A DNA stretch of 43,638 bases from Acidimicrobiaceae bacterium (GTDB lineage Bacteria; Actinomycetota; Acidimicrobiia; Acidimicrobiales; Aldehydirespiratoraceae), in the NCBI GenBank assembly GCA_009844405.1, contig VYBO01000007.1, positions 1 through 43,638 of the forward strand. Direction: 5' to 3'. The position numbers and the translations under genes are program-made. The first letter of the stretch is position 1. Each line of letters opens with the position of its first letter. Under the pieces are notes generated by a model. The model was not told where the DNA came from. It worked only from the letters and a program-made list of their open reading frames with translations, and searched no databases. Positions 33,844-43,638 of this stretch are shown here, one piece after another.

Positions 33844-34872
33844 TCAGCCGCCGCCGGACATCGTGAGGAACCGCAGCGGGCTGCCGCTGGTGACGGTGAC
33901 GCGCGCGGTGCAATCGGCACCGTGGCCGATCGACGGCGGCAGCGGGCCGTCGAAGTCCAGCACCGCCCGGTGCGGCACCGCGGAGGCTGCAGGCACCGGC
34001 GCCGCGAACACCCATTCGCTAGTGCCAGGCTCGCCGTTCCCCGACTCCGCTGCGGCCGACGACACGACCGCGGCCACCTCGGCCGGGACGACCAGCGGCG
34101 GTCCAGTGGCCGTCTGGCGCCAGGAGACGCGCGCCGCCATGCCGGGACGCACTTCGCCCGCCGCGGCCGCGTCGAGCGATGCGACCGCCGCGAGAGGACG
34201 ATCCGCGCCCGAACGCAGCGACATCACCTCAGCGCCGGCCTCCAGGGATGCGCCGGGGACCGCAGCCACCTTCGCCACGACGCCGGCCGCGGGGCTGCGC
34301 ACCTCGGCGCCCGACGACCGCAGCCGCTCGAGTTCCGACAACTCGGCACGCGCGGCCGCCTGACCGACGGCGTCCGCTCCGGCGGCCTCGAGGGCGGCGA
34401 GCCGTGCGCGGGCCTGCGCCACCGGTGTGGCCAGCTCGGGATTGGAGATCCGCGCCAGCGTCTGACCAGGCTCGACGCGGTCGCCTCGCTCCACCAGCAG
34501 GTCTGCCACGATGCCCGAAGCGGGCGCAGTGGCCAGATGGAACTCGCCCGGCTGGGCCGCCGCGCACGGCACGGTGACGCCGCGTTCGACCGTCGCGGTC
34601 GCCGCCCATACGGCCGCGGCGAGCAGTGCCGCCGCGACGGCCGCGAGGATCGCCCACTCGTGCGGCGCGGTGACGCGCAGCAGACCGTCGATCGGCTCGA
34701 CCCGGCCGCTGCGCTCCAGCGCACGTGAGCGGTACAGCGGCGAGCGCGCCCGACCCGGCGTCTGCTCCGGGTCCGCAGCCTGCTCCGGGTCCGCAGCCTG
34801 CTCGGCGTCCGCGGCCTGCTCGGCGTCCGCGGCCTGCTCGGCGTCCGCGGCCTGCCCGCGGTCGGTGTTCAC
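33844..34872 (-). CDS. HlyD-family secretion protein of the peptide export system
   Basis: Periplasmic-adaptor-like subunit that works with the two ABC transporters (TIGR03794-like). After a cytoplasmic tail with five copies of AADxEQ comes one membrane helix (WAILAAVAAALLAAAVWAA). A lipoyl-like domain follows (GIVADLLVERGDRVEPGQTL), then a helical hairpin (ARARLAALEAAG...ARAELSELERL), and the returning half with SPAAGVVAKVAAVPG. The GTG at 34872 has TAACCT six bases upstream. The 342-residue length is typical. In a Gram-positive-type envelope it would span wall space rather than reach an outer membrane. Confidence 0.87.
   Translation of the reverse strand: MNTDRGQAADAEQAADAEQAADAEQAADPEQAADPEQTPGRARSPLYRSRALERSGRVEPIDGLLRVTAPHEWAILAAVAAALLAAAVWAATATVERGVTVPCAAAQPGEFHLATAPASGIVADLLVERGDRVEPGQTLARISNPELATPVAQARARLAALEAAGADAVGQAAARAELSELERLRSSGAEVRSPAAGVVAKVAAVPGASLEAGAEVMSLRSGADRPLAAVASLDAAAAGEVRPGMAARVSWRQTATGPPLVVPAEVAAVVSSAAAESGNGEPGTSEWVFAAPVPAASAVPHRAVLDFDGPLPPSIGHGADCTARVTVTSGSPLRFLTMSGGG
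34762..34851. repeat. Five 18-bp tandem repeats in the hlyD-like gene
   Basis: Units CTGCTCCGGGTCCGCAGC or CTGCTCGGCGTCCGCGGC start at 34762, 34780, 34798, 34816 and 34834. Each encodes AADPEQ or AADAEQ, so copy-number change would alter tail length without a frameshift. Confidence 0.9.
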
Positions 34873-34878
34873 GCTGGC

Positions 34879-34884
34879 AGGTTA
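34879..34884 (-). promoter_or_regulatory. Candidate -10 box for the leaderless export operon
   Basis: On the minus strand TAACCT lies six bases before the GTG start of the hlyD-like gene, the same geometry as at obgE and proA. No -35 box is evident. Confidence 0.35.
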
Positions 34885-34999
34885 TGGGCGGGCGCGGGTC
34901 GGCGCATGACAGCAAGTCAGACCGTTGAGAAATGCCGGCGAAATCGACGCTGCGTCTCATCTGTCCGCGCCGTGTCCGGCCCCCGATACGCCGACGGTG

Positions 35000-35138
35000 G
35001 CGATGTCTTCGCCGCACAGCCATCCGCATGGGCCCCACCGACCCGATGGCCTTCCTGGCCGAGGCCCGGCTCACCGAGCAGTCCCGCACCCGGATCCTGG
35101 GCACCAACGCAGCTCGCCTGTTCGGGATAGGCGCCTGA
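35000..35138 (+). pseudogene. C-terminal remnant of an amidohydrolase
   Basis: The last 36 codons before the stop at 35138 read GPTDPMAFLAEARLTEQ...RILGTNAARLFGIGA. This resembles the end of TIM-barrel amidohydrolases (Amidohydro_2), which close with an 'ILGxNAARLxGL' pattern. Just upstream another frame gives SSPHSHPHG, similar to the SSDFPH(S/P)DG that usually precedes it, implying an indel. The rest of the gene is absent. It lies between the export operon and a hypothetical gene. Confidence 0.45.
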
Positions 35139-35187
35139 GGGGCCGCCCCTCAGCAGGCCTTTGGGCCGGCGAGGCGGCCGGTTTCGC

Positions 35188-35637
35188 TTACGGAGCGGAA
35201 GCCCAGCCGGGGGCCTTCAATGCTTCGGGACCACCGAGGATCGCGATGGCCGCGGCGAGGGCCTGCTTCTCGTCGCTGGCCGCAGCGGCGGCGGCGACAG
35301 CCTCGTCGAAGCGGGGATGGTCCATCTGCACATCGCCATAGGAGCGACCCCAAAGCCCCGCTTGACACAGCGCCAAACACGCCAGCCGAACTGCCGCGGC
35401 TAAGGGGTCGGCGACGACGGTCGCATCGAGTCGCTCGGTCGAGTCACGCTCGAAGAGGCCTTCGATCTCAAAGCGGCTCAGCCGAGCCAGGCAAGAGTCG
35501 TTCGAGTGCTCCGCGGGCGTGCCGTCGTCGTCCTCCGTGACGGCGTGTGCGCTGTTGCTGGCGCGGCCGACGCTGTTCAGTTCGGTCGGTCGTCGCTCGT
35601 CTAGGTGGAGGAGCCGACGGGCAGTGTCTCGGGCCAT
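35188..35637 (-). CDS. Hypothetical protein, 149 residues
   Basis: No family recognised. Starting at the ATG at 35637 (MARDTARRLLHLDERRP) the product has a charged N-terminus, a variable acidic stretch (TEDDDGTPAEHSNDS), and a helical Ala-rich C-terminus (VRLACLALCQAGLWG, then AVAAAAAASDEKQALAAAIA). Upstream starts to 35682 are possible. No signal peptide or membrane helix. It lies divergent to the next small gene with a 165-base gap in which only a weak TAGAGT box (35787-35792) was noticed. Confidence 0.5.
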   Translation of the reverse strand: MARDTARRLLHLDERRPTELNSVGRASNSAHAVTEDDDGTPAEHSNDSCLARLSRFEIEGLFERDSTERLDATVVADPLAAAVRLACLALCQAGLWGRSYGDVQMDHPRFDEAVAAAAAASDEKQALAAAIAILGGPEALKAPGWASAP

Positions 35638-35802
35638 GGCAACCAGCCTCCCGGTTGGGCGCGTGAGGGGGGCGCCAACCACGGTAGCAAATCCGCCGCC
35701 GGTAGCGGTGGTCGGCCCAGGTCTCTGGAGTTGGCGGGGTTCTCAAGCGAAGGTTCGCAAGAAGGCTGCGTGGGAGGCCGGGCCAGTAGAGTTGCCAATG
35801 AC

Positions 35803-36069
35803 ATGAATGTAGTTCTGACAGCGAAGGCGGTGGCTGGCATCGAGGCCCTGCGGGCGCGGGGGCGAGATCGCCTTGCCGCAGGCGCCGAGGGGGTGGTGCG
35901 CCTTCTGGAGGCTGATCCTGAGGGGCATCGCGCTGTGGGGACTCAGGTCCAGATCGAGGGCGGTTTCGGTTGGACCAAGAGCGTCGATGTGGGCGACGAT
36001 GTGTGCCTGGTGGCCTGGGTGGTTGAAGGCAGCGACTTGGTGGTGCTCGATGTGAGGCACTTCTTCTGA
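35803..36069 (+). CDS. Small protein, possibly RelE/ParE-like
   Basis: 88 residues beginning MNVVLTAKAVAGIEALRARG. A helical first half is followed by beta-like segments ending LVAWVVEGSDLVVLDVRHFF, a pattern reminiscent of RelE/ParE-fold toxins that end 'VxVLxVxHR'. No antitoxin gene is adjacent. The frame is open back to 35605, but the ATG at 35803 with TAGAGT ten bases upstream is a better start. It lies 26 bases before the large R-M gene, so it could be co-transcribed with it. The toxin assignment is tentative. Confidence 0.45.
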   Translation: MNVVLTAKAVAGIEALRARGRDRLAAGAEGVVRLLEADPEGHRAVGTQVQIEGGFGWTKSVDVGDDVCLVAWVVEGSDLVVLDVRHFF

Positions 36070-36095
36070 CTGCTCCTCGCCGTGGAACGTAGGGG

Positions 36096-40661
<4,566 letters not shown>

Positions 40662-40662
<1 letters not shown>

Positions 40663-40772
40663 TGGCGAGCCCGTCGAACCGGACCGTGTTCGCGGCGCTG
40701 GCATCGGAGATTCTGCCGGACCTGCACACGCTGGACCCGGCCTGTCGGGCGACGGTCCGGCACAGGCCATGA
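40662..40772 (+). CDS. U2: small paralogous ORF / alternative C-terminus
   Basis: 36 residues, MASPSNRTVFAALASEILPD and onward, ending CRATVRHRP. The start shares one base with the U1 stop and has GGAGG about seven bases upstream. It is also in frame with the R-M gene if the AG tract loses one unit or gains two, with no stop in between. The PRRRPS tail is degenerate here. Confidence 0.6.
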
Positions 40773-40776
40773 CCGC

Positions 40777-40786
40777 GGGGGGGGGG
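40777..40786. repeat. G10 tract: second frame selector, between U2 and U3
   Basis: Ten G directly after ATGACCGC at 40769-40776. Entering in the third frame, G10 leads through open sequence to U5, G11 or G8 leads to U3, and G9 or G12 leads to U4. Confidence 0.9.
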
Positions 40787-40788
40787 TC

Positions 40789-40911
40789 TTGGTCGCGTCT
40801 CCCAACAACCGGGCGATCTTCGCAGCCCTCGCGACCGACGTTCCGGCCGACCTCAGCGGTTGCGGGACAAACCAGCCGACCCGCGCCATCCCCAGACGGA
40901 GGCCATCCTGA
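40789..40911 (+). CDS. U3: small paralogous ORF / alternative C-terminus
   Basis: 40 residues from a TTG, LVASPNNRAIFAALATDV onward, ending NQPTRAIPRRRPS. The natural start may instead be the ATG at 40769, which overlaps the U2 stop (ATGA) but is out of frame with U3 at the present G10; G11 or G8 would join them. The last codons again contain GGAGG before the next ATG. Confidence 0.55.
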   Translation: MVASPNNRAIFAALATDVPADLSGCGTNQPTRAIPRRRPS

Positions 40912-41027
40912 TGTCGGGGACGTCCAACATGACCTTCCAGGCCCTCGCCGCGGCCACGATTCCCGATCTGGCCAACATCAACGGCTCGCGCCAGACCAGG
41001 GCTTTGCCCCGGAGGAGGCCGTCATGA
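40911..41027 (+). CDS. U4: small paralogous ORF / alternative C-terminus
   Basis: 38 residues: MSGTSNMTFQALAAATIPDL, then ANINGSRQTRALPRRRPS. The ATG shares one base with the U3 stop and the stop overlaps the U5 start (ATGA). It has the same built-in GGAGG six to seven bases before each junction. Confidence 0.6.
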   Translation: MSGTSNMTFQALAAATIPDLANINGSRQTRALPRRRPS

Positions 41028-41146
41028 TCGCCGGGCCGTCGAACATGGCCATCTTCGGGGCTCTGGCCGCCGCCTGCCTTCCCGACCTGCACCTCATGGG
41101 CCCCGGTCAGCAGACCAGGGCCCTGCCCCGGCGGCAGGCACCGTGA
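41024..41146 (+). CDS. U5: small paralogous ORF / alternative C-terminus
   Basis: 40 residues: MIAGPSNMAIFGALAAACLP, then DLHLMGPGQQTRALPRRQAP. It is nearly identical in DNA to U7 at 42114. The stop shares a base with the next ATG (41146). In the third AG frame with G10 it would form the C-terminus of the R-M protein. Confidence 0.6.
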   Translation: MIAGPSNMAIFGALAAACLPDLHLMGPGQQTRALPRRQAP

Positions 41147-41241
41147 TGATCGAAGTGGCGACCTCACGACGGCCGTGCCCGCTCGGATCCCAGCCATTCC
41201 TCCCGTGTGATGCCGGCCTGTCTAAGAGGCCCCGCGGATAG
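41146..41241 (+). CDS. 31-residue ORF after U5, not a U unit
   Basis: Starts at the ATG overlapping the U5 stop and ends inside the MITE-like repeat (TAG at 41239-41241). The sequence MIEVATSRRPCPLGSQPF is unlike the U units and no family is recognised. It may be what remains after the repeat inserted and cut off the following unit or domain. Confidence 0.3.
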   Translation: MIEVATSRRPCPLGSQPFLPCDAGLSKRPRG

Positions 41242-41362
41242 ACGGACGACCCGGCCCATACGGGGCGGGGCCGTGGCCCGAGCGGCCCGTGAGCGAAGCG
41301 AACAAGAGCGGAAATGACCACCCCACGCCGCGATTGGCCGCCGATCAATCCGCGCTCGCTCT
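41225..41362. mobile_element. MITE-like dispersed repeat, about 138 bp, most complete copy
   Basis: The left end AGAGGCCCCGCGGATAGACG and the complement of the right end AGAGCGAGCGCGGATTGATC match at most positions, so the element has imperfect terminal inverted repeats. Inside is a GGCCCCGC/GCGGGGCC hairpin (41228-41235 with 41265-41272). Matching pieces occur at 1-54, 26284-26372 and 43588-43638. It carries no protein gene. Its right end supplies the hicA stop codon. Confidence 0.65.
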
Positions 41363-41542
41363 AAGGAGTCTCACAAGCAGGTCCGCACCGATGTCGCCGA
41401 GGTGAGGGTTCGGGATGGTGAGCTGGTGTTCGTCCTTGACCATGTGCGCATGGCGGCTGCCCTGGACGGGGCCGGACCAACCGAGCCGTCGGAGTCGTCG
41501 GATGAGCTGCTGCCGTGAGACGGGCGCCAGGCGTCCTGTCAC
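41345..41542 (-). CDS. hicA: HicA-type mRNA interferase toxin
   Basis: 65-residue toxin-fold protein: VSRQQLIRRLRRLGWSG, then GSRHAHMVKDEHQLTIPNPH with the catalytic histidine region, then DIGADLLVRLLRASAD. The GTG at 41542 corresponds to the hicB stop/hicA start overlap (ATGTGACAGG) before a local duplication separated the genes. The last four residues and stop come from the MITE-like repeat, so the natural C-terminus has been replaced. It cleaves mRNA in the family; activity here is uncertain. Confidence 0.78.
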   Translation of the reverse strand: MTGRLAPVSRQQLIRRLRRLGWSGPVQGSRHAHMVKDEHQLTIPNPHLGDIGADLLVRLLRASAD

Positions 41543-41619
41543 ATGCGGGAACGCGTCCGCTCGTTGACGCCCCACCGGCGGGCTGCCGTGAGACGGGCGC
41601 CAGGCGTCCTGTCACATGC
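41509..41619. repeat. 38-bp direct repeat, 73-bp period, across the hicB-hicA junction
   Basis: GCTGCCGTGAGACGGGCGCC and the following bases occur at 41509-41546 and 41582-41619, identical. Each copy contains both the hicB stop and the hicA start, so the duplication split a four-base gene overlap into a 69-base gap. Confidence 0.9.
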
Positions 41620-41863
41620 CGGCGGCGACGGCTCCACGGATGTGCGGCAGGCGGTAGCCGCGTTCCACCCGAAGCGTGGCCCAGTCGATCAGCACGGTCC
41701 GCATCTCTTCAAGCGCCTCCTCCATGGTGCGGCCGAAGGCCACGGCCCCCGGCGCTGCCTCGCACTCCGCCACGAAGCCCTCGGGTTCGTCGATGCGCTC
41801 AACAGTGGTGCGGCCCCAGGCCGCTGCCGCCCAGTCGCCGATCTGCTTCTCGGACACCTGCAT
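41612..41863 (-). CDS. hicB: HicB-type antitoxin
   Basis: 83 residues from the ATG at 41863: MQVSEKQIGDWAAAAWGRT, then RIDEPEGFVAECEAAPGAVA with the HicB-like beta strands, then RTMEEALEEMRTVLIDW. It precedes hicA on the minus strand, antitoxin first. The frame is open further upstream but the added sequence is antisense to the U6 region. HicB would neutralise HicA and repress the pair. Confidence 0.72.
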   Translation of the reverse strand: MQVSEKQIGDWAAAAWGRTTVERIDEPEGFVAECEAAPGAVAFGRTMEEALEEMRTVLIDWATLRVERGYRLPHIRGAVAAGM

Positions 41864-41961
41864 GGACCGCAAGATATCAGTGATGGCGAAGCTGGCCCGA
41901 CCTGTGCGACCTGAAGTGCTTGGACTGAGTCGCCGCCCGTACGTTCCGGAGGAGCGTGACA

Positions 41962-42117
41962 TTGAGGGCCCAAGCCGAGCAGAAACCTCAACAAGCTTCC
42001 AAGCAGCACGAACTTGCTGAGATGGCTGAGGCCTTCGCGACGGCGACAGTCCCGGACCTGGCGACCATCGCCGGACAGCGCCAGACGCGAGACATGCCCC
42101 GCCGGAGGCCGTCATGA
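41962..42117 (+). CDS. U6: small paralogous ORF beyond hicBA
   Basis: 51 residues from a TTG at 41962, with GGAGGAG (41948-41954) seven bases upstream. The N-terminal half (LRAQAEQKPQQASKQHEL) is unlike the other units. The C-terminal half EAFATATVPDLATIAGQRQT followed by RDMPRRRPS matches them. The stop overlaps the U7 start (ATGA), with GGAGG before it. Confidence 0.5.
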   Translation: MRAQAEQKPQQASKQHELAEMAEAFATATVPDLATIAGQRQTRDMPRRRPS

Positions 42118-42269
42118 TCGCCGGGCCGTCGAACATGGCCATCTTCGGCGCACTGGCCACCGCAATCCTCCCCGATCTGCACCTGATGGGCCCCGGCCAG
42201 CAGACCCGCACCCTGCCCCCGCTCATCCTGGCGATGAGCCGACGACGCTGCGCACAGTACGATGCTGGC
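42114..42269 (+). other. U7: unit fused in frame to the MNT gene
   Basis: MIAGPSNMAIFGALATAILP, then DLHLMGPGQQTRTLPP, nearly the same as U5. Instead of PRRRPS and a stop, the frame continues through MSRRRCAQYDAG into the MNT nucleotidyltransferase and ends at 42560. It may be an accidental fusion at the edge of the inserted MNT/HEPN pair. Confidence 0.5.
42258..42263 (+). promoter_or_regulatory. Candidate -10 box for the leaderless MNT gene
   Basis: TACGAT lies six bases before the GTG at 42270, supporting that start and independent transcription of the MNT/HEPN pair. Confidence 0.4.
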
Positions 42270-42560
42270 GTGAAGCGTCGCACCGAGATCGTCACGCGAC
42301 ATCGCGAGGCTATTCTCGCTGCCGCGGCGCGCAATCGGGCACGGTCGATCGCGCTCGTCGGCTCGGTGGCTCGCGGTGAGGAGGTCGAGCACAGCGACAT
42401 CGACTTTCTGGCTGACTTCCTTCCAGGCGCGACTCTGTTCGATGTCGCCGGTCTCCAGATCGAGCTGCGGGAACTCCTGGACCAAGAGGTGGACGTCGTG
42501 TACCGCGCCGGTCTCAGAGATCATTGTCGTTCCATGCTCGACGACGCGATCCCGTTGTGA
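42270..42560 (+). CDS. mntA: MNT nucleotidyltransferase antitoxin
   Basis: Minimal nucleotidyltransferase of the MNT/HEPN (MntA/HepT) toxin-antitoxin class. The 96 residues from the GTG at 42270 contain IALVGSVARGEEVEHSDIDF, with the GSxxRG and DxD motifs needed to transfer nucleotides. Family members AMPylate and silence the HEPN toxin. The start follows the family N-terminus (VKRRTEIVTRHREAIL) and the TACGAT spacing. The stop overlaps hepT. A longer in-frame product starting at U7 (42114) is possible. Confidence 0.85.
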   Translation: MKRRTEIVTRHREAILAAAARNRARSIALVGSVARGEEVEHSDIDFLADFLPGATLFDVAGLQIELRELLDQEVDVVYRAGLRDHCRSMLDDAIPL

Positions 42561-42889
42561 CACGCGGCGACGACAAGCGTGTTGGCGACATCCTCGGCGC
42601 TGCCGACGAGATCGCCTCGATCGTGGCCATGGGCCGGTCGCGGTTCGAGTCCGATCCCGTGGTCCGAAGGGCGGCAGAACGCCTGCTCGACATCATCGGA
42701 ACGGCTGCCGGGGCATTGTCGCACGAACTCGTCGAGGCGAACCCCGGCCTGGAGGTCGGCAAGGCGGAGGCACTGCGCAACCTGCTGTCACACGAGTATT
42801 GGCGCAGCGACGACGAGATCCTGTGGCAGACCATCACCTCTTCAGTCCCTGAATTCGCTGAACGGCTCAGCGCGGTCTCGTCGCCATGA
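42557..42889 (+). CDS. hepT: HEPN ribonuclease toxin (HepT-like, DUF86)
   Basis: 110 residues, all-helical HEPN fold of the DUF86 family. The catalytic RNase motif R-x4-H-x-Y is present as RNLLSHEYW near residue 77. The GTG at 42557 overlaps the mntA stop (TTGTGA). Its own stop overlaps the next ATG, coupling the toxin to the detached R-M C-terminal domain. HEPN toxins cut tRNA or mRNA when not silenced by the MNT partner. The pair probably inserted into the R-M gene. Confidence 0.85.
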   Translation: MTRGDDKRVGDILGAADEIASIVAMGRSRFESDPVVRRAAERLLDIIGTAAGALSHELVEANPGLEVGKAEALRNLLSHEYWRSDDEILWQTITSSVPEFAERLSAVSSP

Positions 42890-43587
42890 AAAACTCGATC
42901 CCCGGCGCCGACAGGCTCGAACTTGGCCTTGCCGCCGAACCGTCGGACCGCGACAACGTCACCGACTGGGCCCTGGCGCAGTTCCAGGATCGCTACGGCC
43001 CCGAGGTCACCAAGGACGGCGTCTGGGAGTACACCTACGGAGTGATGCACGCGCCCGACTGGCGCGAGCGCTACCGACACGACCTCCAGCGCAAGCTGCC
43101 GCGCATACCGCTGGCCGACGACTTCGAGGCCTTCCGCGCCGCGGGCCGCGAGCTGATCGACCTGCACATCGGCTACGAGGCCGTCGAGGAGTATCCGCTG
43201 GCCTGCCTCGTGGACGGCGAGCCCGACGAGGGCGCAGCCGACCCTGCCGCCTACCGGATCGCCTCCAAGATGCGCTGGGGCGGCGGGCACGGCCACCGCA
43301 ACGAGGACCGCAGCGTCCTCGTGGTCAACGACCGCTGCCGCCTCGTCGGCATCCCGCCCGAGGCCCACGACTACACCGTGTCGGGCCGCTCACCGCTGCA
43401 CTGGGCCGTCGAGAGCCTGCGGGTCAAGCACGACAAGGCCTCCGGCATCGTCGACGACCCCAACGGCTGGCACGACTGGGCCGGCGAGCCGTTCAACCTG
43501 ATCCGGCACCTGCGGTGCCTCGTCACCGTCAGCGTCGAGACCGCACGGATCGTCGCCTCCCTGCCGCCGTCGCTGCCGAATGACTAG
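42886..43587 (+). CDS. Detached C-terminal domain of the type ISP-like R-M enzyme
   Basis: 233 residues. From DNVTDWALAQFQDRYG through TKDGVWEYTYGVMHAPDWRE and LPRIPLADDFEAFRAAGREL to RIASKMRWGG, the sequence reads like the last domain of single-chain R-M enzymes, following the methylase and recognition region. Here it is a separate ORF 2.2 kb after the main gene, behind the U array, hicBA and mntA-hepT. The ATG overlaps the hepT stop. It may be expressed as a separate subunit that completes the enzyme, or be a stranded fragment. The stop is followed at once by the dispersed repeat. Confidence 0.8.
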   Translation: MKNSIPGADRLELGLAAEPSDRDNVTDWALAQFQDRYGPEVTKDGVWEYTYGVMHAPDWRERYRHDLQRKLPRIPLADDFEAFRAAGRELIDLHIGYEAVEEYPLACLVDGEPDEGAADPAAYRIASKMRWGGGHGHRNEDRSVLVVNDRCRLVGIPPEAHDYTVSGRSPLHWAVESLRVKHDKASGIVDDPNGWHDWAGEPFNLIRHLRCLVTVSVETARIVASLPPSLPND

Positions 43588-43638
43588 GAGGCCCCGCGGA
43601 TAGGCGGGCGACCCGGCCCATACGGGGCGGGGCCGTGG
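43588..43638. repeat. Left part of the dispersed MITE-like repeat at the right window edge
   Basis: Bases 43588-43638 match 41226-41276 with three differences, including the GGCCCCGC/GCGGGGCC hairpin (43590-43597 with 43627-43634). The window stops inside the element. Placed after the R-M terminal domain, it could also act as a transcription terminator, but no T-run is visible. Confidence 0.8.

Noticed and set aside
41883..42020. A 45-codon ORF (MAKLARPVRPEVLG...) between hicB and U6
   Set aside because: No family, overlaps U6 out of frame and probably contains the hicB promoter; insufficient support.

Overview
The window is GC-rich throughout, with dense, often overlapping genes and frequent GTG starts. 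It carries a chromosomal core typical of Actinomycetota: ndk, mreBCD-mrdA-rodA, the radical-SAM/DUF2344 pair, RNase E/G, rplU-rpmA, obgE, proB and proA. The gene set and the lack of typical mycobacterial or streptomycete neighbours suggest an uncultured lineage such as Acidimicrobiia. That placement is inference. Several genes have a TANNNT box 6-7 bases before the start codon, which suggests common leaderless transcription.

Layout. 1-1260: left edge of a type I methylase gene cut by a dispersed repeat, a divergent DUF433 antitoxin-like gene and the stub of its expected DUF5615 partner. 1350-7969: ndk and the elongasome operon (cell-wall elongation). 8058-12538: radical-SAM protein, DUF2344 protein and RNase E/G. 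12601-13425: rpmA and rplU, inverted relative to the usual order and bracketed by inverted repeats. 13460-15906: obgE-proB. 15953-19108: an ATPase plus TOPRIM (DUF3226) pair resembling split OLD/PARIS-type defence, facing an AAA_14/DUF4143 ATPase with a 23-bp iteron array upstream. 19166-22940: pspA and murJ, with an IS630-type element inserted directly upstream of murJ. 23033-24052: a frameshifted repeat-rich secreted protein. 24062-27854: proA and a MoxR/VWA pair. 28078-34872: a peptide export cassette (HlyD-like protein, C39 peptidase ABC transporter, second ABC transporter) facing a small gene with a textbook double-glycine leader; no maturation enzyme is visible.

The most unusual region is 36096-43638. 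It holds a single-chain (type ISP-like) restriction-modification gene with three simple-sequence tracts: G10 inside the helicase part, (AG)25 near the 3' end, and another G10 further down. After the AG tract comes a tandem array of paralogous segments of about 37-41 codons (U1-U5), each in a different frame. Reading the three frames by hand shows that the AG count selects U1, U2 or a third open frame. In that third frame the downstream G count selects U3, U4 or U5. No unintended stop interrupts any of these routes. The gene therefore looks like an on/off switch followed by a five-way selector of protein C-termini. The array is broken by hicBA and a MITE-like repeat, resumes as U6-U7, and is followed by an MNT/HEPN toxin-antitoxin pair and by the detached C-terminal domain of the R-M enzyme.

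In the sequence as given, the first G10 puts the R-M gene out of frame. The window ends in the same repeat family in which it begins. No tRNA, rRNA or CRISPR array was seen.
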